Assembly: GCA_041574955.1 (NCBI GenBank) | Contig: JBFGNS010000129.1 | Coordinates: 1 to 11,825 of the forward strand | Reading direction: 5' to 3' | Origin: CALZJC01 sp041574955 | Lineage (GTDB): Bacteria > Acidobacteriota > Thermoanaerobaculia > Multivoradales > JAHEKO01 | Length of the DNA stretch: 11,825 bases | In this document: in pieces, positions 1-5,817 of the stretch | How positions within the stretch are numbered: the stretch's first letter is position 1 | Layout of the letters: every line of letters begins with the position of its first letter | Translations under genes and position numbers: made by a program | Notes under the pieces: generated by a model | Database searches by the model: none | What the model saw: the letters and a program-made list of their open reading frames with translations, nothing else | What the model was told of the DNA's origin: nothing

Positions 1-510
1 GGCGACATCGAAGCCGAGCTGCGCCGCAGCCTGTCCGAGACCGCCGCGGCGCGCGACGCCCTGGCGGGAGAGCTGGCGGAGGCGGTCTCCGCCGCCGCCT
101 CGGTGGGCCGCGGGCTCGAGGCCGAGCTGGCGGACGCCGGCAGACGGATCGCGGCGCTGGAGGAGAGCCTGGCCGAGGCCCGGCAGCAGCTCGCCGCGCG
201 GGCGGCGAGAACCGGCGATGTCGAGGCCGAGCTGCGCCGCAGTCTGTCCGAGACCGCCGCGGCGCGCGACGCCCTGGCGGGGGAGCTGGCGGAGGCGGTC
301 TCCGCCGCCGCTTCGGTGGGGCGCGGGCTCGAGGCCGAGCTGGCCGACGCCCGTGGACGGATCGCGGCGCTGGAGGAGAGCCTGGCCGATGCCCGGCAGC
401 AGCTCGCCGCGCGGGCGGCGAGCGCCGGTGAGGTCGAGACCGAGCTGCGCCGCAGCCTGTCCGAGACCGCGGCGGCGCGCGACGCCCTGACCGGCGAGCT
501 GGCGGAGGCG
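1..510 (+). repeat. 213-bp in-frame tandem repeat (about 2.4 copies, running off the left edge)
   Basis: Units start at 1, 214 and 427, exactly 213 bp (71 codons) apart. By eye, units 1 and 2 differ at roughly 14 of 213 bases, many at third codon positions. The third copy follows the pattern to about base 510 and then diverges into non-repetitive coiled coil. Each unit encodes a segment beginning (D/E)(I/V)E(A/T)ELRRSLSETAAAR and ending QQLAARAA. The number of copies upstream of the window is unknown. Confidence 0.9.
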
Positions 511-2118
511 CGCGACCGGGTCGCACTGCTCGAGGGCAGCCTGTCCACGCTGCGCGCCAGGCAGGCCGGGCTGGAGGCTCGGCTCGACGGTCTGGCGGGG
601 GAGGTGACAGAGCGCGACGCGGCGCTGGCGCGCTCGGCGGAGCTCACCGCCAGCCTGCAGGACGAGCTGAGCGGCCGGCTACAGGCCGCGCGCGCGCGGA
701 TAGCGGCGCTCGAGCGCAACCTGACCGAGGCGCTGGCCGGGCGCGCCGAGCTGGAGGCGCGGCTCGGCGAGCTGGCCGACGGTGAAGGGCGGAGCCGAGA
801 GCTACTGGCGGACTCGGAGTCGGCTCGGCGCGAGCTCGCCGCCGAGCTGGCGGCCGCGCGGCAGAGGATCTCTGGCCTCGAGCAAGCCGCCCGCTCGGAT
901 GCCGAGGCGCGCACCAGGCTCGAGCGGGGCCTGGCCGAGCTCGAGCGCGACGCCGAGGCACGCGCCGCGGCGGTGGCGACGGCCGAGGCCGGCCGGCAGG
1001 AGCTTGCGACCCGTTTGCAGGCCGCCGACGGCCGGATCGGCAGCCTCGAGCAGGAGCTGCGGGCGGCGGAGAGCGACCGGCTCCGGCTGGTGGCGCAGAT
1101 CGACGAGCTGAGCGCCCGCCACGCCCCGCAGTCGGCAGCGCAGGCACAGGTCGCCGAGCAGCTACGTGCCGCCGACGCCCGGATCCGCACGCTGGAGGAT
1201 CGGCTGCAGGCGGCGACGGTCGCCAACCTGCGCCTCAACGAATCGGTCAAGCAGCTGCGCGGCCAGTGGGAAGAGCGCAGCCTCGAGCTGGCCGAGGCCA
1301 ACCGGGTACGCGACGGGCTCGGCCGGCAGCTCGACGAGGCGCGCGCGCAGATCGCTCGGCTGGGGGCGGAGGCTCTGGCGGAGGCGGAGGCGCGGGCGGT
1401 GGTCGAGCGGCGGCTGGTGGCGGCCGAGCAGCGAGCGGCGGCCGGCGCCGAGGCCCAGCGACTGGCCGAGGCCGAGCGTGCGGCGATGGCCGAGCTGGTG
1501 GCGGCGGGCCGCCAGGAGGTGGCGGCGCAGCTCTCCGCCGCCGCCACCCAGATCGAAGCGCTCGAGCGGCAGGTTGTGGCCGAGCGCCAGGACCGGGAGG
1601 CGCTGGCGAGCCAGCTGGCGAGCGCGCTCGACCGGCTGGGCCGGATGGAGGGAGAGGTCGCCGGCTCGCCGCCGGCTGCAGCCGTCCCGACGGAGGAGGC
1701 CGCGCGGCGGTCCGGAGAGGACGCCGGGGTCGAGCTCACCGGCCCCGCACCGCGGTCCGCGCGCCAAGCCCGGGAAGCCGAAGCTCCGGCCACTCTGGTG
1801 CGGCAGTGGGCGGCCGCCTGGTCGAGCCAGGACGCCGAGCGCTACCTCGCTTTCTACGCCAGCTCGTTCGAGCCCAGCGGTGGCCTCAGCCGGGACACCT
1901 GGGAGGAGCAGCGGCGGGTCCTGCTGCGCCGGCCGGCGTTCATCGAAGTCGAGGTCGACGAGCTCGAGGTGGAGGTGAGCGCCGACGGCGAGACTGCCAG
2001 CGTGCGGTTCCGCCAGCGCTACCGCACCGAGCGCCAGCGACTGTCGACCGGCAAGACCCTCGAGCTGGTGCGTCAGGACGGCGTCTGGCGCATCCAGCGC
2101 GAGCTGGTGTCGAGCTGA
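1..2118 (+). CDS. Coiled-coil repeat protein with C-terminal NTF2-like (Cds6-type) domain, 5' truncated
   Basis: The frame is open from base 1, so the gene begins outside the window; 705 residues are visible. Residues 1 to about 560 are almost all A, E, R, L, Q and D, with heptad-like leucines (repeated LEAELADA, IAALEESLAEARQQL), predicting a very long coiled coil. The first ~170 residues are a 71-residue tandem repeat. A low-complexity Ala/Pro/Glu linker follows. The last ~110 residues (from about base 1790) form a compact alpha+beta domain with WAAAWSSQDAERYLAFYASSF, later VRFRQRYRT and a final WRIQRELV. This pattern fits the NTF2-like/SnoaL-like domain found at the C-terminus of some L,D-transpeptidases and TPR proteins (Cds6 type). 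No ATPase motif, signal peptide or membrane segment is visible, though the N-terminus is missing. A structural or cell-envelope role is inference; the specific function is unknown. The internal GTG at 103 lies inside the repeat and is not a credible start. Confidence 0.85.
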   Translation, partial: GDIEAELRRSLSETAAARDALAGELAEAVSAAASVGRGLEAELADAGRRIAALEESLAEARQQLAARAARTGDVEAELRRSLSETAAARDALAGELAEAVSAAASVGRGLEAELADARGRIAALEESLADARQQLAARAASAGEVETELRRSLSETAAARDALTGELAEARDRVALLEGSLSTLRARQAGLEARLDGLAGEVTERDAALARSAELTASLQDELSGRLQAARARIAALERNLTEALAGRAELEARLGELADGEGRSRELLADSESARRELAAELAAARQRISGLEQAARSDAEARTRLERGLAELERDAEARAAAVATAEAGRQELATRLQAADGRIGSLEQELRAAESDRLRLVAQIDELSARHAPQSAAQAQVAEQLRAADARIRTLEDRLQAATVANLRLNESVKQLRGQWEERSLELAEANRVRDGLGRQLDEARAQIARLGAEALAEAEARAVVERRLVAAEQRAAAGAEAQRLAEAERAAMAELVAAGRQEVAAQLSAAATQIEALERQVVAERQDREALASQLASALDRLGRMEGEVAGSPPAAAVPTEEAARRSGEDAGVELTGPAPRSARQAREAEAPATLVRQWAAAWSSQDAERYLAFYASSFEPSGGLSRDTWEEQRRVLLRRPAFIEVEVDELEVEVSADGETASVRFRQRYRTERQRLSTGKTLELVRQDGVWRIQRELVSS

Positions 2119-2137
2119 GCCGGGCGGTCGATTCCGG

Positions 2138-2143
2138 TAGACT
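2138..2143 (+). promoter_or_regulatory. Candidate -10 box (TAGACT) just upstream of mqnC
   Basis: The 34-bp gap before mqnC contains ccggTAGACT, ending 9 nt before the ATG at 2153. There is no purine-rich Shine-Dalgarno and no convincing -35. The same ccggTAGA string precedes the ferredoxin gene at 4371-4380 (minus strand). This suggests a leaderless or near-leaderless transcript; the call rests only on motif and spacing. Confidence 0.45.
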
Positions 2144-2152
2144 CGACGCGCC

Positions 2153-3334
2153 ATGGATCTCGCTCCCTCGGGCCGGCCGGTGGCCGCCATCCTCGACGAC
2201 GCCGTGGCTGGCCGCCGCATCTCGGCCGGCGACGCCCACACCCTGCTGCGCGACGGCGACCTGCTCGATCTCGGCCTCGCCGCCGACGAGGTCCGCAACC
2301 GCTTCAACGACCCCGGGGCGGCCACCTACAACATCGACCGCAACATCAACTACACCAACGTCTGCGTCTACAAGTGCCGGTTCTGCGCCTTCTACCGGCC
2401 GCCGGGCGACGACGAAGGCTACCTGCTGCCGTTCGAGGAGATCGGCCGCAAGATCGAGGAGACCCTGGCGCTCAACGGCACCGGCATCCTGATGCAGGGC
2501 GGCGTCCACCCGGAGCTGCCGCTGAGCTACTACGAGGAGCTGCTGGGCTACATCCGCTCGCGCTACCCGGACGTGCACGTACACGCCTTCTCGCCGCCCG
2601 AGATCAAGTTCGTGGCGCGCAAGGAGCGGATGAGCTTCTACGACGTCATCGGCCGGCTGAAGGACGCCGGCCTGATGTCGATTCCCGGCGGCGGCGCCGA
2701 GATCCTCTCCGACGGCGTGCGCCGGGAGGTGCTGGCCTACGCCAAGACCTCGGCCGACGAGTGGCTGGACATCATGCGCCAGGCCCACCGCCACGGCCTG
2801 AGGACCTCCGCCACCATGATGTACGGCATGGGCGAGGGGCTCGAGCCGCGAGTCGAGCACTTCCAACGGGTGCGCGACCTGCAGGACGAGACCGGCGGCT
2901 TCACCGCCTTCATCTCCTGGACCTTCCAGCACGACCACACCGACATGGCGGACGTACCTGAGACCTTCGCCCACGAGTACCTGACCACGCTCGCCGTATC
3001 GCGGCTGTTTCTCGACAACGTCACCCACCTGCAGACCAGCTGGGTGACCCAGGGCAAGAAGATCGGCCAGCTCGGTCTCAAGTTCGGCGCCGACGACATG
3101 GGTTCGATCATGATCGAGGAGAACGTGGTGTCGGCTGCCGGTACGGCCTACAAGATGAGCCAGGAGGAGATGGAGCACTTGATCCGCTCGGCCGGCTACC
3201 GGCCGCGCCAGCGCACCAACCTGTACGAGCGGTTCGTCGAGCCGGGCGACACCGTCGAGCTGGCGCGCCGCTACCGTGCCGCCCTCACTCCGGCCAACCG
3301 CGAGCTGGCGTCGCCTCTGCCGGTGGTCGGCTGA
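2153..3334 (+). CDS. mqnC: Cyclic dehypoxanthinyl futalosine synthase (menaquinone biosynthesis, radical SAM)
   Basis: Radical SAM enzyme of the futalosine menaquinone pathway; in this family it cyclises dehypoxanthine futalosine to its cyclic spiro form, using SAM and a [4Fe-4S] cluster in the cytoplasm. The 393-residue length suits the family. The cluster motif CxxxCxxC is at Cys71, Cys75 and Cys78 (CVYKCRFC). Further family-like stretches are LMSIPGGGAEIL near 174-185, the ATMMYGMGE block near 220-228, SWVTQGKKIGQLGLKFGADD near 296-315 and EENVVSAAG at 322-330. The last two blocks separate it from CofH/FO synthase and favour MqnC over MqnE. The ATG at 2153 is chosen because it has a TAGACT box upstream and gives an N-terminus of normal length. 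A transglutaminase-fold gene starts 7 bp downstream and is probably co-transcribed. No other mqn gene is in the window. Confidence 0.92.
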   Translation: MDLAPSGRPVAAILDDAVAGRRISAGDAHTLLRDGDLLDLGLAADEVRNRFNDPGAATYNIDRNINYTNVCVYKCRFCAFYRPPGDDEGYLLPFEEIGRKIEETLALNGTGILMQGGVHPELPLSYYEELLGYIRSRYPDVHVHAFSPPEIKFVARKERMSFYDVIGRLKDAGLMSIPGGGAEILSDGVRREVLAYAKTSADEWLDIMRQAHRHGLRTSATMMYGMGEGLEPRVEHFQRVRDLQDETGGFTAFISWTFQHDHTDMADVPETFAHEYLTTLAVSRLFLDNVTHLQTSWVTQGKKIGQLGLKFGADDMGSIMIEENVVSAAGTAYKMSQEEMEHLIRSAGYRPRQRTNLYERFVEPGDTVELARRYRAALTPANRELASPLPVVG

Positions 3335-3341
3335 ACGGCAG

Positions 3342-4004
3342 GTGAGCACGCTCGAGCCCACCGGCTTCATCGAGAGCCGCCACCCCGAGGTGGTGGCGTT
3401 CGCGCGTCGCGTGGCCGGCGATGCCGCCGACGACCGCCAGCGGGCGGTGCGGCTGTTCTACGCCGTCCGCGACGGCATCCGTTACGACCCCTACACCTTC
3501 GGCCTGGAGCCGGAGCTGTTCCGCGCTTCGACCACCCTCGCCCGCGGGCGCTCCTTCTGCGTGCCCAAGGCGATCCTGCTGGCAGCGGCGGCGCGGGCGC
3601 TGGGGATCCCGGCCCGGCTGGCCTTCGCCGACGTCCGCAACCACCTCGCCACCGACAAGCTGCTCGAGATGATGCGCACCGACGTGTTCGCCTTCCACGG
3701 CATGACCGAGCTCGAGCTCGGCGGCCGCTGGGTGAAGGCCACGCCGGCGTTCAACCTCGAGCTGTGCGAGCGGTTCGGGGTACTGCCGCTCGAGTTCGAC
3801 GGCGAGAGCGACGCCGTGCTCCACCCGTTCGACCGCGCCGGCCAGCAGCACATGGAGTACGTGCGCGACCGCGGCAGCTGGGACGACCTGCCGCTCGACG
3901 AGATGGTGCGGGCGACCCACCAGACCTACCCCCACCTGTTCGACGCCGACGGCCGGCTGATCGGCTGGGTGCGGGAGGCGCGCGCCGCCCAGGCCGCCCG
4001 CTAG
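3342..4004 (+). CDS. Transglutaminase-like (papain-fold) domain protein
   Basis: A 220-residue protein with a transglutaminase-core domain over most of its length. The putative nucleophile is Cys73 (RSFCVPKAILLAAAARALGIPAR), the usual Cys-helix followed by GIPAR. The putative histidine is His119 (FHGMTELELGGRW). The position four residues after Trp130, where the catalytic Asp normally sits, is Thr134 (WVKATP), so the classical Cys-His-Asp triad looks incomplete. I believe WVKATPAFN recurs in a subfamily of bacterial transglutaminase-like proteins, so this may be a family trait rather than damage. No signal peptide is seen, so it is probably cytoplasmic. The GTG at 3342 is preferred to the in-frame ATG at 3276, which lies inside mqnC and adds 22 low-quality residues; the Shine-Dalgarno is weak (ggcagg). 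It sits 7 bp after mqnC, suggesting co-expression. Substrate is unknown: amidase, protease, crosslinker or inactive fold are all possible. Confidence 0.8.
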   Translation: MSTLEPTGFIESRHPEVVAFARRVAGDAADDRQRAVRLFYAVRDGIRYDPYTFGLEPELFRASTTLARGRSFCVPKAILLAAAARALGIPARLAFADVRNHLATDKLLEMMRTDVFAFHGMTELELGGRWVKATPAFNLELCERFGVLPLEFDGESDAVLHPFDRAGQQHMEYVRDRGSWDDLPLDEMVRATHQTYPHLFDADGRLIGWVREARAAQAAR

Positions 4005-4034
4005 ACGGCGCGGCCTGCCGTTGGCGCGGCGGCC

Positions 4035-4364
4035 TCACTCCCAGGGGATGTCGGGCATCCGCAGCCGCGTCACCTCGCGCCCCTCGCCGAGCACCGTCCG
4101 CTCGAGGATCTCGTCGACGTCTTCGAGCCGCACGCCGGTGTACCACAGGTTCCAAGGCCAGACCGTTACGGTGATGCCCCGGCTGCAGTGCTTGAGGCAG
4201 CCCGTGCGGTTGACCATCACCCGGTGGCGCAGACCCAGCTCGCGCACCCGGTCCTTGAACCGCCGGTAGACCTCGAGCCCGCCGCGCGCCGCACAGCACG
4301 GCTTGCGGGCTCCCGGCGGCCGCTCGTTGACGCACACCAGGATCTGGACCTCTGGCTTCGGCAC
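4035..4364 (-). CDS. Thioredoxin-like [2Fe-2S] ferredoxin (Shethna / Aquifex Fd4 type)
   Basis: A small soluble electron carrier of 109 residues. Cysteines at 11, 24, 56 and 60 (Cys23 is adjacent to 24) match the spacing of thioredoxin-like [2Fe-2S] ferredoxins: one Cys after the first beta strand (ILVCVNE), one 13 residues on, then GCLKHCSRG. The following VTVWPWNLWYTGV segment is also typical of the family, where this protein folds like thioredoxin and dimerises. The start is GTG at 4362-4364, preceded by TAGAAT six bases upstream, which suggests a leaderless mRNA. The gene faces the mqnC-transglutaminase pair tail to tail, 30 bp apart, and is divergent from the EamA exporter. It is probably monocistronic. 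The redox partner is unknown; feeding radical SAM MqnC is a possibility from proximity only. Confidence 0.88.
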   Translation of the reverse strand: MPKPEVQILVCVNERPPGARKPCCAARGGLEVYRRFKDRVRELGLRHRVMVNRTGCLKHCSRGITVTVWPWNLWYTGVRLEDVDEILERTVLGEGREVTRLRMPDIPWE

Positions 4365-4370
4365 GCGTGA

Positions 4371-4376
4371 ATTCTA
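4371..4376 (-). promoter_or_regulatory. -10 box (TAGAAT) of the ferredoxin gene, leaderless arrangement
   Basis: On the minus strand the sequence reads ccggTAGAAT, then six bases, then the GTG start codon. A -10 hexamer ending 6-7 nt before the start places transcription initiation at or next to the GTG, leaving no room for a Shine-Dalgarno. No good -35 is seen at 17 bp. The upstream ccgg is shared with the mqnC promoter. Confidence 0.55.
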
Positions 4377-4420
4377 CCGGTCGAAGCGGGACGACGGTTC
4401 CCCCACCAGGCCTGCCGGGA

Positions 4421-4426
4421 TAGGGT
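4421..4426 (+). promoter_or_regulatory. -10 box (TAGGGT) of the exporter operon, leaderless arrangement
   Basis: TAGGGT ends 7 nt before the ATG at 4434, with GC-rich cgccgcc between and no Shine-Dalgarno. It lies in the 69-bp divergent region shared with the ferredoxin promoter; the two -10 boxes are 44 bp apart and point outward. It would drive the four-gene operon ending at 8207. The -35 is not convincing. Confidence 0.45.
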
Positions 4427-4433
4427 CGCCGCC

Positions 4434-5441
4434 ATGGAACCTGGCAGCGCCGAACCGCCGGTCGCGGGGGCGCGCGCTCTGCACCGGGCGGGCGGCAACC
4501 CGCGGCTGGGCCTGCTGCTGGCGCTGGCAACGACGCTGCAGTGGGGCTTTCTATCGATCGCCCTCAAGCTGCTGCTCGACGGGCTCGACGCCTTCACCAT
4601 CACCTGGTACCGGCTGACCGCCGCTGCGCTGGTGCTGGCGGCGTGGCAGGCGCGGCGCGGCCGGCTGCCGCGGCCGTGGCGGCTGGCGCGGTCGAGCTGG
4701 CTGCTGCTGGCGGTGGCGCTCGCCGGGCTGGTGGGCAACTACGTGCTGTTCGTGGTCAGCCTGGAGTACGTCTCGCCGGCCACCGCGCAGGTGGTTATCC
4801 AGCTGGCGCCGATGCTCTTCCTGCTCGGCGGCCTGGTGGTCTTCCGCGAGCCGTTCAGCCGTCTGCAGTGGGTGGGGCTGGTGGTGCTGGTCGGCGGGCT
4901 GGCGCTGTTCTTCAACGACCGCCTACCGGCGCTGGTCCGCCTGTCGGGCCAGGAGGCCGTGGGCGCGGCCATCGTGGTGGTGGCCGGGGTGGTGTGGGCC
5001 GGCTACGCGCTGGCGCAGAAACAGCTGCTGACCGAGCTGTCGTCGGTCAACATCCTGCTGCTGGTCTACGCCGGCAGCGCCGTCGCGTTGCTGCCGCTGG
5101 CGCGGCCGGCCGCGGTGACCGGGCTGAGCGGGTTCGAGCTCGGCCTGCTCGTCTTCTGCACCCTCAACACGCTGGGTGCCTACGGCTGCTTCGCCGAGGC
5201 GCTGGCGCACTGGGAGGCGTCGCGGGTGAGCGCGGTGATCGCGCTGACGCCGCTGGTGACCATCCTGGCGATCCTCTGGCTGGCGCCGCTGTGGCCGGAG
5301 CTCGAGATGGCGGCCGGGCTCGACGCTGTCGGGCTGGGGGGGGCGGCGGTGGTGGTGGTGGGCTCGGTGATGGCCGCCCTCGGCGGCCGGCCCCGGCTGC
5401 GCCGCACCGGTGGGCGGGGCGGGGCGAGGGGGGCGGCGTGA
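4434..5441 (+). CDS. EamA/DMT-family transporter (10-TM drug/metabolite exporter)
   Basis: An inner-membrane transporter of 335 residues, within the usual range of the drug/metabolite transporter superfamily. It shows two EamA-type halves, at roughly residues 23-160 and 175-320, each with about five hydrophobic helices. Family-like features are the first helix with QWGFLSIALKLLL, and LEYVSPATAQVVIQLAPM followed by REPFSRLQWVGLVVLVGGL in the first half; the second half repeats the pattern with ALAHWEASRVSAVIALTPLVTI. The cytoplasmic C-terminus is short and Arg/Gly-rich. The substrate cannot be deduced; members export amino acids, nucleosides, sugars and other metabolites. It is first in a four-gene plus-strand operon; its TGA overlaps the GTG of the next gene. 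The ATG at 4434 is supported by the TAGGGT box seven bases upstream. Confidence 0.88.
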   Translation: MEPGSAEPPVAGARALHRAGGNPRLGLLLALATTLQWGFLSIALKLLLDGLDAFTITWYRLTAAALVLAAWQARRGRLPRPWRLARSSWLLLAVALAGLVGNYVLFVVSLEYVSPATAQVVIQLAPMLFLLGGLVVFREPFSRLQWVGLVVLVGGLALFFNDRLPALVRLSGQEAVGAAIVVVAGVVWAGYALAQKQLLTELSSVNILLLVYAGSAVALLPLARPAAVTGLSGFELGLLVFCTLNTLGAYGCFAEALAHWEASRVSAVIALTPLVTILAILWLAPLWPELEMAAGLDAVGLGGAAVVVVGSVMAALGGRPRLRRTGGRGGARGAA

Positions 5442-5815
5442 GGCGGCTCGCCCTCGGCGTGCTCGGCGCGGCGCCGCTGGCGCTGATCGCGGCGAGCTTC
5501 GCGGACGCCCGCTGGGCGGCGGCGGTGGCGGCGCTGGCCGCGTCCAGCCTGCCACCTGCCGTGATCCTGCTGGCGGTGGGGGATCGGGACCGCATCGCGC
5601 GCTGGGCGGCGGTGGCGCTCTGGTTGCTGCTGGCCGGGGCGTGGCTGGCCGCGCTGGCGCTCGCTCCGGGGCAAGCCGGCGTGCGCGCCGAGCCTTACCC
5701 AGCGGGCCTGCCGTGGGCAGGCTGGCTGCTGCTCGGCGGCCTGGCGGTGGTGCCGCTGGTGCTGCTCGGCTGGGCGCACGCCGCGGGCTACCGGCCGCCC
5801 GAGGAGCGCGGCTGA
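5438..5815 (+). CDS. Small four-helix membrane protein preceding a sodium:solute symporter
   Basis: This 125-residue protein has about four hydrophobic segments (roughly residues 4-22, 26-47, 55-76 and 92-114), charged loops (GDRDRIAR) and a short polar tail (YRPPEERG). I do not recognise the family. Its GTG start overlaps the exporter's TGA (GTGA), and its own TGA is 2 bp before the symporter's GTG, so the three are almost certainly translationally coupled. Small membrane proteins encoded directly upstream of sodium:solute symporters are common (the DUF997/YhdT, DUF3311 and DUF4212 types) and are thought to act as companion subunits. By analogy this may be an accessory subunit of the symporter; that is inference from position, not homology. 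The reality of the gene is supported by the overlaps and a clean hydrophobic pattern. Confidence 0.72.
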   Translation: MRRLALGVLGAAPLALIAASFADARWAAAVAALAASSLPPAVILLAVGDRDRIARWAAVALWLLLAGAWLAALALAPGQAGVRAEPYPAGLPWAGWLLLGGLAVVPLVLLGWAHAAGYRPPEERG

Positions 5816-5817
5816 CC

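Noticed and set aside
103..105. GTG as the start of the coiled-coil gene
   Set aside because: The frame is open upstream to base 1, and the repeat unit begins before this codon, so the gene starts outside the window.
1..1680. SMC-, Rad50- or chromosome-partition-type ATPase
   Set aside because: Only coiled-coil sequence is visible; no Walker A, Walker B or ABC signature motif occurs, and the end is an NTF2-like domain.
1162..2325. Long minus-strand open frame (387 codons) opposite the coiled-coil gene
   Set aside because: Its product is compositionally odd (rich in R, A, L, H, Q) with no motif, and it mirrors the real gene's codon bias; antisense frames this long are expected at this GC content.
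2153..3334. CofH/FO synthase or MqnE rather than MqnC
   Set aside because: The SWVTQGKKIGQLGLKFGADD and EENVVSAAG blocks and the overall length fit MqnC best.
1940..3370. Minus-strand open frame of 476 codons opposite mqnC
   Set aside because: It lies antisense to an unmistakable radical SAM enzyme, carries no recognisable domain and spans two unrelated genes.
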